A stretch of DNA of 38,634 bases from Paractinoplanes durhamensis (GTDB taxonomy: Bacteria > Actinomycetota > Actinomycetes > Mycobacteriales > Micromonosporaceae), in contig NZ_BOML01000067.1 in assembly GCF_016862175.1 (NCBI RefSeq), positions 1-38,634 of the forward strand, given 5' to 3'. Made by a program: the position numbers and the translations under genes. Below the pieces are notes generated by a model. It did not search any database and had not been told where the DNA came from. It was given only the letters and a program-made list of their open reading frames with translations. Position 1 is the stretch's first letter; every line of letters begins with the position of its first letter. Below, in pieces: positions 21,889 through 29,347 of the stretch.

Positions 21889-22440
21889 CTAGTGTTCGAT
21901 GTGGCCGAAGAAGAGGCTGCCGGGCGAGTTGAGCTCGGGTGAGGTGAAGAAATCCCGGATGGCACCGATGAATTCGCCGCGGCTGATCCGCCCGTCGTCA
22001 TCGGTGTCCAACTCCAGGAAGACGTTCAGCGCTTCGAGGTCCGACACACCCCACGCCTCCAGGAACACCTTGTACTCCGGCTTGCTGATGGTGTCGTCCC
22101 CGTCGGTGTCCATCACGTCGAAGATCGCCTGCGGGACCACCTCGGCCATGGTGAACCGGCTCCGGTCGACGCCGGCGGCCTGGTTCGCAAGCACGAACTG
22201 CTCTTTCGACAGCCGATCGACGCCGTCCACCTGCTGCAGCAGCTCCGACCAGTACTTCTGATAAGCGGCGCGCAGGGCATGCGCCCGGCGGTCCTCCGCA
22301 ACGATGCCGTATCCGTTCAGGTAGTGACTGATCAGGCGCTCATAGTCGCTCCAGTCGACAAATCCGTCCTGGTCGGTGTCGTTCGCACTGAACAGATACC
22401 CGAGCTTCACGGCGATCGGATCATCAGCGCCATCGGTCAT
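21889..22440 (-). CDS. EF-hand calcium-binding protein (calerythrin/Cab type)
   Basis: A 183-residue acidic protein with a four-EF-hand layout. Loop 1 is at 21-32 (DTDQDGFVDWSD), loop 2 is degenerate (near 71-82, VDGVDRLSKEQF), loop 3 is at 111-122 (DTDGDDTISKPE) and loop 4 at 145-156 (DTDDDGRISRGE). Three functional loops plus one degenerate match calerythrin and the Streptomyces Cab proteins, thought to buffer or sense cytoplasmic calcium. No signal peptide. GGAAGG lies nine bases before the ATG. It has no obvious operon partner. Confidence 0.93.
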   Translation of the reverse strand: MTDGADDPIAVKLGYLFSANDTDQDGFVDWSDYERLISHYLNGYGIVAEDRRAHALRAAYQKYWSELLQQVDGVDRLSKEQFVLANQAAGVDRSRFTMAEVVPQAIFDVMDTDGDDTISKPEYKVFLEAWGVSDLEALNVFLELDTDDDGRISRGEFIGAIRDFFTSPELNSPGSLFFGHIEH

Positions 22441-22958
22441 GTGCCCTGGCCTTCCGACTGTCAGCGACACCGCATGCACGGTTGGTGACCAATCTACCGC
22501 AGAATTGACGATTGAGGCGTTCGCAGCGCTCAGTCCGCCTTCGAGGTGGCGCCGACGCCTGGCTGGTCGGCGTCGGCGTTCCGTAGTGCGAGGCTGCGAT
22601 GCGGATCCGTTGTGGTGCCAACGGGGTTTCGCGCAGGGCTGGTTTCGGAAGAGACCTGGGTGGTTGGCAACCGGCCGGGAGGAGCGTCCTGATTTGGCCG
22701 CGATGCCGTTCTCCTGGCCGGGCGGCGACGTACTTCTCTCGCCGTGGAGCCCCTGGAACCTGATCTCCCGACGGGGGAGGTTGATCTGCCCGATGTCCCG
22801 ATCGGGCCTCCTGACCGGTCCGCCGGCGCCATGACGCAACGGCGCTGCGTCGCTGTGAGCTACGGCAGCATTTCGCCCGAGACCTCGGAGTTAGCAGATC
22901 ACGGACGCCGGTTGCGGCATGCCGACAGAACTGTTGCGTCGACGATTCTTTCGGTGTC
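22441..22958. other. Intergenic region of 518 bases
   Basis: Between the starts of the EF-hand gene and the end of the ECF42 sigma gene. Long open frames cross it on both strands, but none has a ribosome-binding site with recognisable protein features. The GC-rich part from 22660 has short inverted repeats. I see no gene or RNA here. Confidence 0.5.
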
Positions 22959-24185
22959 TTATTCGGGGGGCGTGGTCGTGGGCGGTGGCCGCCACCGCAC
23001 GCCCGCGGCCGCGTCAAGGTCGGTGGCGCGGCCGAGCAGGAAGCGCCGCTCGGCCGCGTTTCCGGCCAGGTCGGCCGCGGTCCGGAACTCCTCGGCGGCC
23101 TCCGCCGGGCGGCCCAGGCGGCGCAGCAGGTCGGCGCGGACCACGTGCCACACGTGGTGGCGGCCGCTCATCGACGTCAGGTCGTCGACTATCCGCAGCG
23201 CGGGACCAGGGCCGTCCACCTCGGCGACCGCGACCGCCCGGTGCAGCGCCACCACCGTCGTCGGGGTTATTGCCAGCAGCTGGTCGTAGAGGGTGCGGAC
23301 CTGCCGCCAGTCGGTCTCGCCGTCGCTGTGCACGGCGTTGATCGCGGCCTGGATCTGGTACGGGCCCGGGCGGCCTCGGCGCAGGCAGGCCCGCACCAGG
23401 GTCCGGCCCTCGGCGATCAGGTCCCGGTCCCAGAGCGTGCGGTCCTGGTCGGCCAGCAGCACCGGGTCGCCACCGGCCGTGGTGCGGGCCGGGCGGCGTG
23501 ACTCGATCAGCAGCATCAGGGCGAGCAGGCCGCGCGCCTCCGGCTCGTCCGGCATCAGGACCACGACCAGGCGGGCCAGGCGAATTGCTTCCGCGGTCAT
23601 TTCCGTACGCGCAACAAGCTCGCCGCCGCTCGGGGCGTACCCCTCGTTGAAGATCAGGTAGAGGACCGCCAGGACCGCGCCGAGCCGGACCGGCAGGTCC
23701 GCGTCGCGCGGCACTCGATAGGGAATGCCGGCGTCGCGGATCTTGCTCTTGGCCCGGCTGATCCGCTGGGCCATGGTCGGCTCGGGCACCAGGAAGGCGC
23801 GGGCGATCTCGGCGGTGGTCAGACCGCCGATCAGCCGCAGGGTGAGCGCCACCCGGGAGGCCGGCGCGAGCGCCGGATGGCAGCACGTGAAGATCAGTCG
23901 AAGCATGTCGTCCGGTTCCTCGCCGAAAGAGACCACGGCGGCCACCTCCCGCGCGGGCCGTTCCGACTCGCGCCGGAGATGGTCGATCGCCCGGTTCCGG
24001 GCAGTGGTGATGATCCAGCCGGCCGGGCTGGGCGGGATGCCCAGCTCCGGCCACCGCCGGACGGCCGTCACGAACGCGTCCTGCACCGCTTCCTCGGCAA
24101 GCTCGATGTCCCCGAAGTAGCGGATGAGGACGGCGACGGCCCGCCCGTACTCCGCGCGGAAGATCCGCTCGATCTCGGTGCTCAC
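22959..24185 (-). CDS. ECF42 family sigma factor (DUF6596 domain)
   Basis: A 408-residue sigma factor. Region 2: IFRAEYGRAVAVLIRYFGDIE, then LAEEAVQDAFVTAVRRW and WIITTARNRAIDHLRRE (residues 8-75). Region 4: LTLRLIGGLTTAEIARAFLV plus PTMAQRISRAKSKIR (about 110-150). The remaining 250 residues are the ECF42 extension, with LYLIFNEGYAPSGG and helical TPR-like repeats (GRPGPYQIQAAINAVHSD, ALHRAVAVAEVDGPG). In this group the extension and a cotranscribed YCII (DGPF) protein replace an anti-sigma factor. The GTG start overlaps the stop of that YCII gene (GTGA). Confidence 0.95.
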   Translation of the reverse strand: MSTEIERIFRAEYGRAVAVLIRYFGDIELAEEAVQDAFVTAVRRWPELGIPPSPAGWIITTARNRAIDHLRRESERPAREVAAVVSFGEEPDDMLRLIFTCCHPALAPASRVALTLRLIGGLTTAEIARAFLVPEPTMAQRISRAKSKIRDAGIPYRVPRDADLPVRLGAVLAVLYLIFNEGYAPSGGELVARTEMTAEAIRLARLVVVLMPDEPEARGLLALMLLIESRRPARTTAGGDPVLLADQDRTLWDRDLIAEGRTLVRACLRRGRPGPYQIQAAINAVHSDGETDWRQVRTLYDQLLAITPTTVVALHRAVAVAEVDGPGPALRIVDDLTSMSGRHHVWHVVRADLLRRLGRPAEAAEEFRTAADLAGNAAERRFLLGRATDLDAAAGVRWRPPPTTTPPE

Positions 24186-24523
24186 TGAATCGGACGGACC
24201 TCGATCGCGAGCGGTGCGAGCACGGCCGCCATCCGGCCGCCCCAGTCGAGCGCCTCGTCGAGGTCCTCGGCCTGGATGACGGTGAAGCCGCCCAGGTGCT
24301 CCTTGCCCTCGGTGAACGGCCCGTCGGTGAGCACCGGCTCGCCACCGGAGTCCCGGATGACGGTCGCGCTCTCCGGCGCGTGCAACCCGGCCGCGAAGAC
24401 CCAGGTCCCGCCGGCCTTCATCTCCTCGTTGAGCTTCCCGAGGTTCGCCATGATCGGTCCGAGAACCTCGGGCGGCGGCGGAGGTCCGTCGGGCTGATAG
24501 ATGCTGAGCAGGTACTGACGCAT
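24182..24523 (-). CDS. YCII-related (DGPF domain) protein paired with ECF42
   Basis: A 113-residue protein beginning MRQYLLSIYQPDG, with the family signature LTDGPFTEGKEHLGGFTVIQ (residues about 65-84) and an AEDLDEALDWGGRM helix. It belongs to the dimeric alpha+beta-barrel YCII family, repeatedly found immediately before ECF42 sigma genes. Its exact role is unsettled. GGAAGGGAG lies eight bases before the ATG, and the last base quartet overlaps the sigma factor start. Confidence 0.93.
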   Translation of the reverse strand: MRQYLLSIYQPDGPPPPPEVLGPIMANLGKLNEEMKAGGTWVFAAGLHAPESATVIRDSGGEPVLTDGPFTEGKEHLGGFTVIQAEDLDEALDWGGRMAAVLAPLAIEVRPIQ

Positions 24524-24578
24524 GGTGCGCTCCCTTCCTTCATCACCTGTACGAGCCGGGGCCTACCGCTTTCGACAC

Positions 24579-24941
24579 TCACCCGCGAAGAATTTCGGCG
24601 AGCTGCCGATGGTCGTGATAATCCCGGGTCGCCACGATCAACCCGTCGCGGACCCGCAGCACCTGAATGTTGGAGAGCAGCCGCCCACCAACCGCATACT
24701 TCCACTCCGCGACGACCACCTCCGGGTCATCGGTGACGTACACCCGCAGGTCGCGGGGTTCCAGGGCCACCGTCCCGGCGTGCTGCGCGAAGTGCTGCCG
24801 CACCTCCTCCCGCCCCTGGAGCCGGGCGGGCGCGAACGGGATCTCCACGTCCGCATCCTCGGCATAGAGCAGATGCAGCGACGACCACTCCCCGCTGCCG
24901 ATCCCGTCGCTGAGCTTCTGAAAGACCTCTCGTGGCGTCAT
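24579..24941 (-). CDS. SnoaL-like (NTF2-fold) protein
   Basis: A 120-residue protein, MTPREVFQKLSDGIGSGEWS at the start, followed by LYAEDADVEIPFAP, LQGREEVRQHF and VVVAEWKY, ending IQVLRVRDGLIVATRDYHDH. This is a typical single NTF2-like domain as in ketosteroid isomerase-like and SnoaL proteins; the terminal RDYHDH matches common catalytic or structural positions. The substrate is not evident. GGAGG lies six bases before the chosen ATG; an in-frame ATG at 24959 is less likely. It is divergent from the TetR remnant, only 11 bases apart. Confidence 0.85.
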   Translation of the reverse strand: MTPREVFQKLSDGIGSGEWSSLHLLYAEDADVEIPFAPARLQGREEVRQHFAQHAGTVALEPRDLRVYVTDDPEVVVAEWKYAVGGRLLSNIQVLRVRDGLIVATRDYHDHRQLAEILRG

Positions 24942-24952
24942 CGCCGACCTCC

Positions 24953-25324
24953 ATGTCAAATAGAGTCCTCACTCCGCTTAGCAAACGCCTCACCGAGGAC
25001 GCCACCCGTCTGGCCGAGGACGAGGATCCCGGCCAGGCGCTCGCGACCTTCCTACGCCAGGCGGTCGATCAGAGCGAGGTCAAGAACGCCCTCGCCGGCC
25101 TGCTCACCTCGGCCGGCATCGACATCCCGAAGCAGGAAGGGCTGCGGGCGGCGCTCGGCACGCTGCTGCGCCGGGCGCAGGAATCCGGCGCGGTGCGCCA
25201 AGATCTTGAGGTGCCCGAGCTGATCGGCCTGCTTGCGGGCACTTCCAAGGCGATGGAGTACGCCGGGGAGAGCGCGGCCGCCCGCGGTCGGATCCTGGAC
25301 GTGATCCTCAACGGCCTGCGCTGA
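24953..25324 (+). pseudogene. TetR regulator remnant lacking the DNA-binding domain
   Basis: The 123-residue product corresponds to the C-terminal ligand domain of a TetR protein: LSKRLTEDATRLAEDEDPGQ, ALATFLRQAVDQSEVKNALA, then LRAALGTLLRRAQESGAVRQ and VPELIGLLAGTSKAM. In complete relatives this begins at about residue 70 after the helix-turn-helix, none of which is present. The missing DNA lies where the divergent SnoaL-like gene starts, so a deletion probably joined the two. The ATG at 24953 has no ribosome-binding site. Its 3' end overlaps the convergent GrpB gene by 17 bases. It might still make a ligand-binding protein, but a pseudogene is likelier. Confidence 0.75.
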
Positions 25325-25904
25325 AGATCCGGCCGAAGATCTGGTCGATCACGTCGTTCTTGCCCATGTTGTAGTCGCCGGGGCGGTCGGCGGTCTCGTC
25401 GGCCACGCGCCGCTTCGTCTCCGCGTAGCGGGTGCGGTCGTCGGGGTGGGTGCGCAGCCAGTCGCGGAACAGGCGGTGGCGGGTCAGCTCGGGTGAGCTC
25501 GGCGGCCAGACATGCAGGTTGACCGAAGCGTCCGCCGGGATCAGCATGCGGTGGCCGTGCCACCAGGGCTCGCGCAGGATCAGGCGGAAGCCGATCTCTT
25601 CCAGCGGCGGCAGGTAGGACGCCTCGTCCTCGGTGTCGGCAACCGTGAGGTCGATGTCGATGACCGGCTTGGCGGGCAGGCCGGGGACCGACGTGGAACC
25701 GACGTGCTCGATCGCGATGACCGCCGGGCCCAGCGCCGACCTGATCAGGGAGCCGGCAGCATCGAATCGCTCGGGCCACGACGGGTCGTAGTCCTCGATC
25801 ACGATGCGCTGCCAGCTCCCCGGGCGTTCGCCGACCAGGCGGGACTTCTGCTGCTCAGGGGTTCCGACGCGGCGCTCGCGCACCTCGGGCGGGTATTCGG
25901 CCAA
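25308..25904 (-). CDS. GrpB family protein (UPF0157), nucleotidyltransferase-like
   Basis: A 198-residue protein of the GrpB/UPF0157 family. Signature parts are EDYDPSWPERFDAAGSLIRS, IEHVGSTSVPGLPAKPVIDI (with the G-S and D-x-D of the nucleotidyltransferase fold) and NLHVWPPSSPEL. Relatives are sometimes fused to dephospho-CoA kinase; the reaction is not established. The start is TTG at 25904, with GGAGGTG a few bases upstream. The 3' end overlaps the TetR remnant. Confidence 0.9.
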   Translation of the reverse strand: MAEYPPEVRERRVGTPEQQKSRLVGERPGSWQRIVIEDYDPSWPERFDAAGSLIRSALGPAVIAIEHVGSTSVPGLPAKPVIDIDLTVADTEDEASYLPPLEEIGFRLILREPWWHGHRMLIPADASVNLHVWPPSSPELTRHRLFRDWLRTHPDDRTRYAETKRRVADETADRPGDYNMGKNDVIDQIFGRIFSAGR

Positions 25905-25946
25905 CTCGCACCTCCGGGAAAAGGGAAGTCGGCCAGACTACGACAA

Positions 25947-27458
25947 CTAGGCCGTGCGGGTGAGCCGGATCGCGCTCCAGGACACCGGAGCGAGGGTTGC
26001 CCGCAGTTCGCCGTCGGTCACCGTCGCTCCGGCCAGGTCGTGCGGGACCACGCGGTCCGGGTCGGTGGCCGTGTTGGTGGCGTTCGGGTCGTCGTCGTGC
26101 ACGGTCCACGTCTCGGCGACCTGCAGGTCGGCGCCGAAGCCGGCGAGCGGCACCGTCAAGGTCGCCGGAGCGTCCTGGGAGCGGTTGACCACGAAGACCG
26201 TCACGTCGCCGGACTCCGGGTCGTGGGTGGCCACCGCGTCGATCAGCGGGACGTCGCCGTAGCGGGCCGTCTCGTAGCTCGGGGCGGCCGGCTCGACCCG
26301 CAGGACGTCGCCCTTGGCCAGGCGGGACGTCAGGGCGAACGGGTGGAAGATGGTCTGCCGCCAGGCCGCGCCGCCCGGCTCGGTGCGGATCGGGGCGATC
26401 ACGTTGACCAGCTGGGCCTGGCAGGCCGCGGTCACCCGGTCGCTGTGCCGGAGCAACGAGATCAGCAGGCTGCCGACCACGACCGCGTCGGTCACGTTGT
26501 AGCTGTCCTCGATCACCGGCGGGGCGACCTGCCACTCGGTCTCCCGGGTGGCCTGGAACCGGGTCAGGTACCAGACGTTCCACTCGTCGAACGAGATCTT
26601 CAGGCGCTTCTTGCTCTTCAGCTTGGCGCCGACGCTGTCCGCGGTGGCGGTCACGCTGTTGATGAAGTGGTCCATGTCGACGGCGGACGCCAGAAAGCTG
26701 CCGATGTCGCCGTCCAGCGGCTCGTAGTACGCGTGCGCCGAGATGTAGTCGACCTGGTCGTAGGTGAGTTCCAGAACCTCCGCCTCCCACGCCGCGAACG
26801 TCGGCATCGAGGAACTGGAACTGCCGCAGGCGACGAGTTCCAGGTCGGGCTCGGCGGCCCGCATCGCCCGTGCGGTTTCGGCCGCGAGACGCCCGTACTC
26901 GTAAGCGGTCTTGTGTCCTGTCTGCCAAGGACCGTCGAGTTCGTTGCCGAGGCAGAACATCGAGATCCCGTACGGCTTGTCGGCACCGTTCGATCGGCGC
27001 AGCTCGGCCAGGCGGGTGCGGTCGGGGTGGTTCAGGTACTCCTGCACGTCCAGGGCCTCGGCGACCCCGCGGGTGCCGAGGTTCAACGCGTACATCACCT
27101 CGACGCCGGCCTTGCCCGCCCAGCGCATGAATTCGTCGATGCCCACCTCGTTGGTCTCCAGGCTGTGCCAGGCGAGGTCGCGCCGGACCGGCCGGTCGGC
27201 GACCGGGCCGATGCCGTCCTCCCAGCGGTAGCCGGAGACGAAGTTGCCGCCGGGGTAGCGCACCGTCGACACGCCGAGCTCGCGGGTCAGTGCGAGAACG
27301 TCCTGCCGGAAGCCGTCCGAGTCGGCGGTCGGGTGCGTGGGCTCGTAGATGCCGGTGTAGACGCAGCGGCCCATGTGCTCGACGAACGAGCCGAAGGTGC
27401 GGCGGGAGACCGGCGCGATGGTGAATGCGGGGTCGAGGCGGAACGAAGCGGAAAGCAC
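25947..27458 (-). CDS. abfA: Alpha-L-arabinofuranosidase, GH51
   Basis: A 503-residue enzyme, the usual length for GH51. Catalytic residues are E173 (acid/base, in CLGNELDGPW) and E292 (nucleophile, in SFDEWNVWY). Other family landmarks are FGSFVEHMGRCVYTGIYEPT near the N-terminus, VRYPGGNFVSGYRWEDGIGP and AHAYYEPLDGD. A C-terminal beta-sandwich follows the barrel. No signal peptide, so it acts on arabinoside oligosaccharides taken up by the ABC importer encoded just upstream. It releases terminal L-arabinofuranose. GGGAG lies four bases before the GTG start. It is the last gene of the operon. The symbol is the common one for GH51 enzymes. Confidence 0.95.
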   Translation of the reverse strand: MLSASFRLDPAFTIAPVSRRTFGSFVEHMGRCVYTGIYEPTHPTADSDGFRQDVLALTRELGVSTVRYPGGNFVSGYRWEDGIGPVADRPVRRDLAWHSLETNEVGIDEFMRWAGKAGVEVMYALNLGTRGVAEALDVQEYLNHPDRTRLAELRRSNGADKPYGISMFCLGNELDGPWQTGHKTAYEYGRLAAETARAMRAAEPDLELVACGSSSSSMPTFAAWEAEVLELTYDQVDYISAHAYYEPLDGDIGSFLASAVDMDHFINSVTATADSVGAKLKSKKRLKISFDEWNVWYLTRFQATRETEWQVAPPVIEDSYNVTDAVVVGSLLISLLRHSDRVTAACQAQLVNVIAPIRTEPGGAAWRQTIFHPFALTSRLAKGDVLRVEPAAPSYETARYGDVPLIDAVATHDPESGDVTVFVVNRSQDAPATLTVPLAGFGADLQVAETWTVHDDDPNATNTATDPDRVVPHDLAGATVTDGELRATLAPVSWSAIRLTRTA

Positions 27459-27469
27459 GGTTCTCCCGG

Positions 27470-28336
27470 TTACTTGAGGCTGCCCACGGCCAGCCCGCCC
27501 CGCCAGTACTTCTGCAGGGTGAGGAAGGCGATGACCAGCGGGATGATCGACACCAGCGAGCCGACGATGATCAGGTTCCAGAGCGACTGACCGCCGCCGT
27601 TGTTGGAGCTGGCCAGGGTGGTCCACAGGGTGATGCCGACGGTGAGGGGGTAGAGCTTGGAGGTGGAGAGCATGACCAGCGGCAGGAAGAAGTTGTTCCA
27701 GGTGGCGACCACCGAGAGCAGCAGCACGGTGATCACGCCGGGGCGCATGAGCGGCAGCGCCACCTTGAAGAAGGTGCGCAGCTCGCCGGCGCCGTCGATG
27801 CGGGCCGCGTCCAGCAACTCGTCCGGGATGGACGCGGCGGCGTACACCCGCATCAGGTAGACCGCGAACGGGCTCAGCAGCGACGGCAGGATGACCGCCC
27901 AGATCGTGTCGATCAGCCCGATGTTGGTCATCATCACGAAGGTCGGGATGACCAGCGAGGTCAGCGGCACCACGACCGAGCCGAGGACGGCGGCGAACAC
28001 GATGTTGCGGCCGCGGAACTTGAACTTCGCGAAGCCGTAGCCGGCCAGCACCGAGATGATCGTGCAGCCGATGCCGCCGGTGAGCGCGTACAGCACCGAA
28101 TTGCCGAGCCACGTCAGGAATTCGCCGTTGTTGTACGCGAACAGGTCGTGCAAATTCTCGAAGAAGTGGAAGCCACCCTTGAACCAGAGCGCGCCACTGC
28201 CGGAGAACAGGCCCTCGGCGTTCTTGGTGCTCGCCACCAGCAGCCACCAGACCGGCACCAGGAAATAACAGATCAGGGCCAGCAGCAGCAATTTCCCCCA
28301 GATGTGCCGGGGAATACGACGCGGGGTCTCACTCAT
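27470..28336 (-). CDS. ABC sugar permease, MalG type
   Basis: A 288-residue inner-membrane permease with six hydrophobic segments, the first being KLLLLALICYFLVPVWWLLV. The EAA loop that docks the ATPase is LLDAARIDGAGELRTFFKVA followed by LPLMRPG. It forms the channel with the MalF-type partner, which overlaps it by four bases (ATGA). No ATPase gene is in the operon; carbohydrate importers of actinomycetes commonly share one ATPase (MsiK) encoded elsewhere. The substrate is inferred as an arabinoside from the GH51 gene that follows 11 bases downstream. Confidence 0.94.
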   Translation of the reverse strand: MSETPRRIPRHIWGKLLLLALICYFLVPVWWLLVASTKNAEGLFSGSGALWFKGGFHFFENLHDLFAYNNGEFLTWLGNSVLYALTGGIGCTIISVLAGYGFAKFKFRGRNIVFAAVLGSVVVPLTSLVIPTFVMMTNIGLIDTIWAVILPSLLSPFAVYLMRVYAAASIPDELLDAARIDGAGELRTFFKVALPLMRPGVITVLLLSVVATWNNFFLPLVMLSTSKLYPLTVGITLWTTLASSNNGGGQSLWNLIIVGSLVSIIPLVIAFLTLQKYWRGGLAVGSLK

Positions 28337-29295
28337 GTGAAGAGGCTCCCTCGCTTGCGAGTAACGAACATGAAGATCGCCACGGCCACGAACACCACGA
28401 AACCGAGCGAGAACGAGATGGCCGACGCGTAGTTGAACTGCGCATATTGCAGGGCCAGGGTGACCGCGTAGATGTTCGGCGTGAAGTCGGGCGTGATGGT
28501 GCCGTTCGCGATCGGGCCGAGAACCTTCGGCTCGACGAAGAACTGCAGGGTGCCGATCAGCGCGAAGACCAGGATGAGGGCGAGCGCCGGGGTGATCAGC
28601 GGAATCTTGATCCGGAGCGAGATCTGCCGGGAGGTGGCGCCGTCGGTCCGCGCCGCCTCATAGATCGAGGTGTCGATGCCCTGCAGCGCCGCATAGATGA
28701 TGATCATGTAATAGCCGGCCCACTGCCAGGTGACCACGTTCAGCAGCCCGTAGAAGATGTTTCCCTGGCTGAGCAGGAACGGCGCCTGCACATTGAACAG
28801 CGTCGAGATCTGCTCGATCGGTCCGAAGCTCGGGCTGTAGAGAAAACCCCACATCAACGAGCCGAGAACCACCGGGATTGCGTACGGGAGGAAGATGATC
28901 AACCGGGCGAAACGCGCGAGGCGTCCCACGACCTCGTCCAGCAACAGTGCCGCGAACAACGCCACGATCACCTGGAGCGGGATCACCACGAGGCTGAACT
29001 TCAGCACGAACCACAAACCGTGCAGGAACGACGGGTCGGTGAACGCGCGCTTGTAGTTGTCGATCCCGGCGAACGTCGTACCGGTCGCCAGGCCCTTGGT
29101 GTAAAGGCTCAGGTAGGCCGCGTAGGCCAGCGGCGCCACCAGGAAGGCGACGAACACGACGAGGAACGGGAAGATGAAGAACCAGCCGACCCAGTGGCGC
29201 CGCGCCGATCCGCGACGGCCGCCCGGGGCCGCCGGGGTGTCGGGGACGACGGCGCCGGCGCTCAGCGCGGTCGGCGGTGTCTCGATGCTGGCCAT
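28333..29295 (-). CDS. ABC sugar permease, MalF type
   Basis: A 320-residue permease. After a cytoplasmic N-terminus (PAAPGGRRGSARRHWVGW) come six hydrophobic helices, beginning FFIFPFLVVFVAFLVAPLAY. The EAA motif is YEAARTDGATSRQISLRIKI with PLITPAL after it. It pairs with the MalG-type protein to form the membrane channel. The gene lies downstream of the binding-protein gene, separated by a strong hairpin, and overlaps the MalG-type gene. Confidence 0.94.
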   Translation of the reverse strand: MASIETPPTALSAGAVVPDTPAAPGGRRGSARRHWVGWFFIFPFLVVFVAFLVAPLAYAAYLSLYTKGLATGTTFAGIDNYKRAFTDPSFLHGLWFVLKFSLVVIPLQVIVALFAALLLDEVVGRLARFARLIIFLPYAIPVVLGSLMWGFLYSPSFGPIEQISTLFNVQAPFLLSQGNIFYGLLNVVTWQWAGYYMIIIYAALQGIDTSIYEAARTDGATSRQISLRIKIPLITPALALILVFALIGTLQFFVEPKVLGPIANGTITPDFTPNIYAVTLALQYAQFNYASAISFSLGFVVFVAVAIFMFVTRKRGSLFT

Positions 29296-29310
29296 GACGC
29301 TCCCTACCGC

Positions 29311-29341
29311 GGAGCCGGGCGGCGGTCGGCCGCCCGGCTCC
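29311..29341 (-). terminator. Intra-operon hairpin between binding protein and permeases
   Basis: GGAGCCGGGCGGC (29311-29323) and GCCGCCCGGCTCC (29329-29341) are perfect 13-base arms around a five-base loop. The hairpin fills the 52-base gap between the binding-protein stop and the MalF-type start. Such structures end part of the transcripts or protect the upstream mRNA, giving more binding protein than permease. Confidence 0.8.
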
Positions 29342-29347
29342 TACGGG

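Noticed and set aside
22744..23289. 181-codon plus-strand frame over the gap and the ECF42 end
   Set aside because: Mostly antisense to the sigma gene, Arg/Ser-rich, with no ribosome-binding site or domain.
25512..27590. 692-codon plus-strand frame opposite the GrpB and GH51 genes
   Set aside because: Antisense shadow caused by high GC; no start signal and no recognisable motif, while the opposite strand has clear catalytic motifs.
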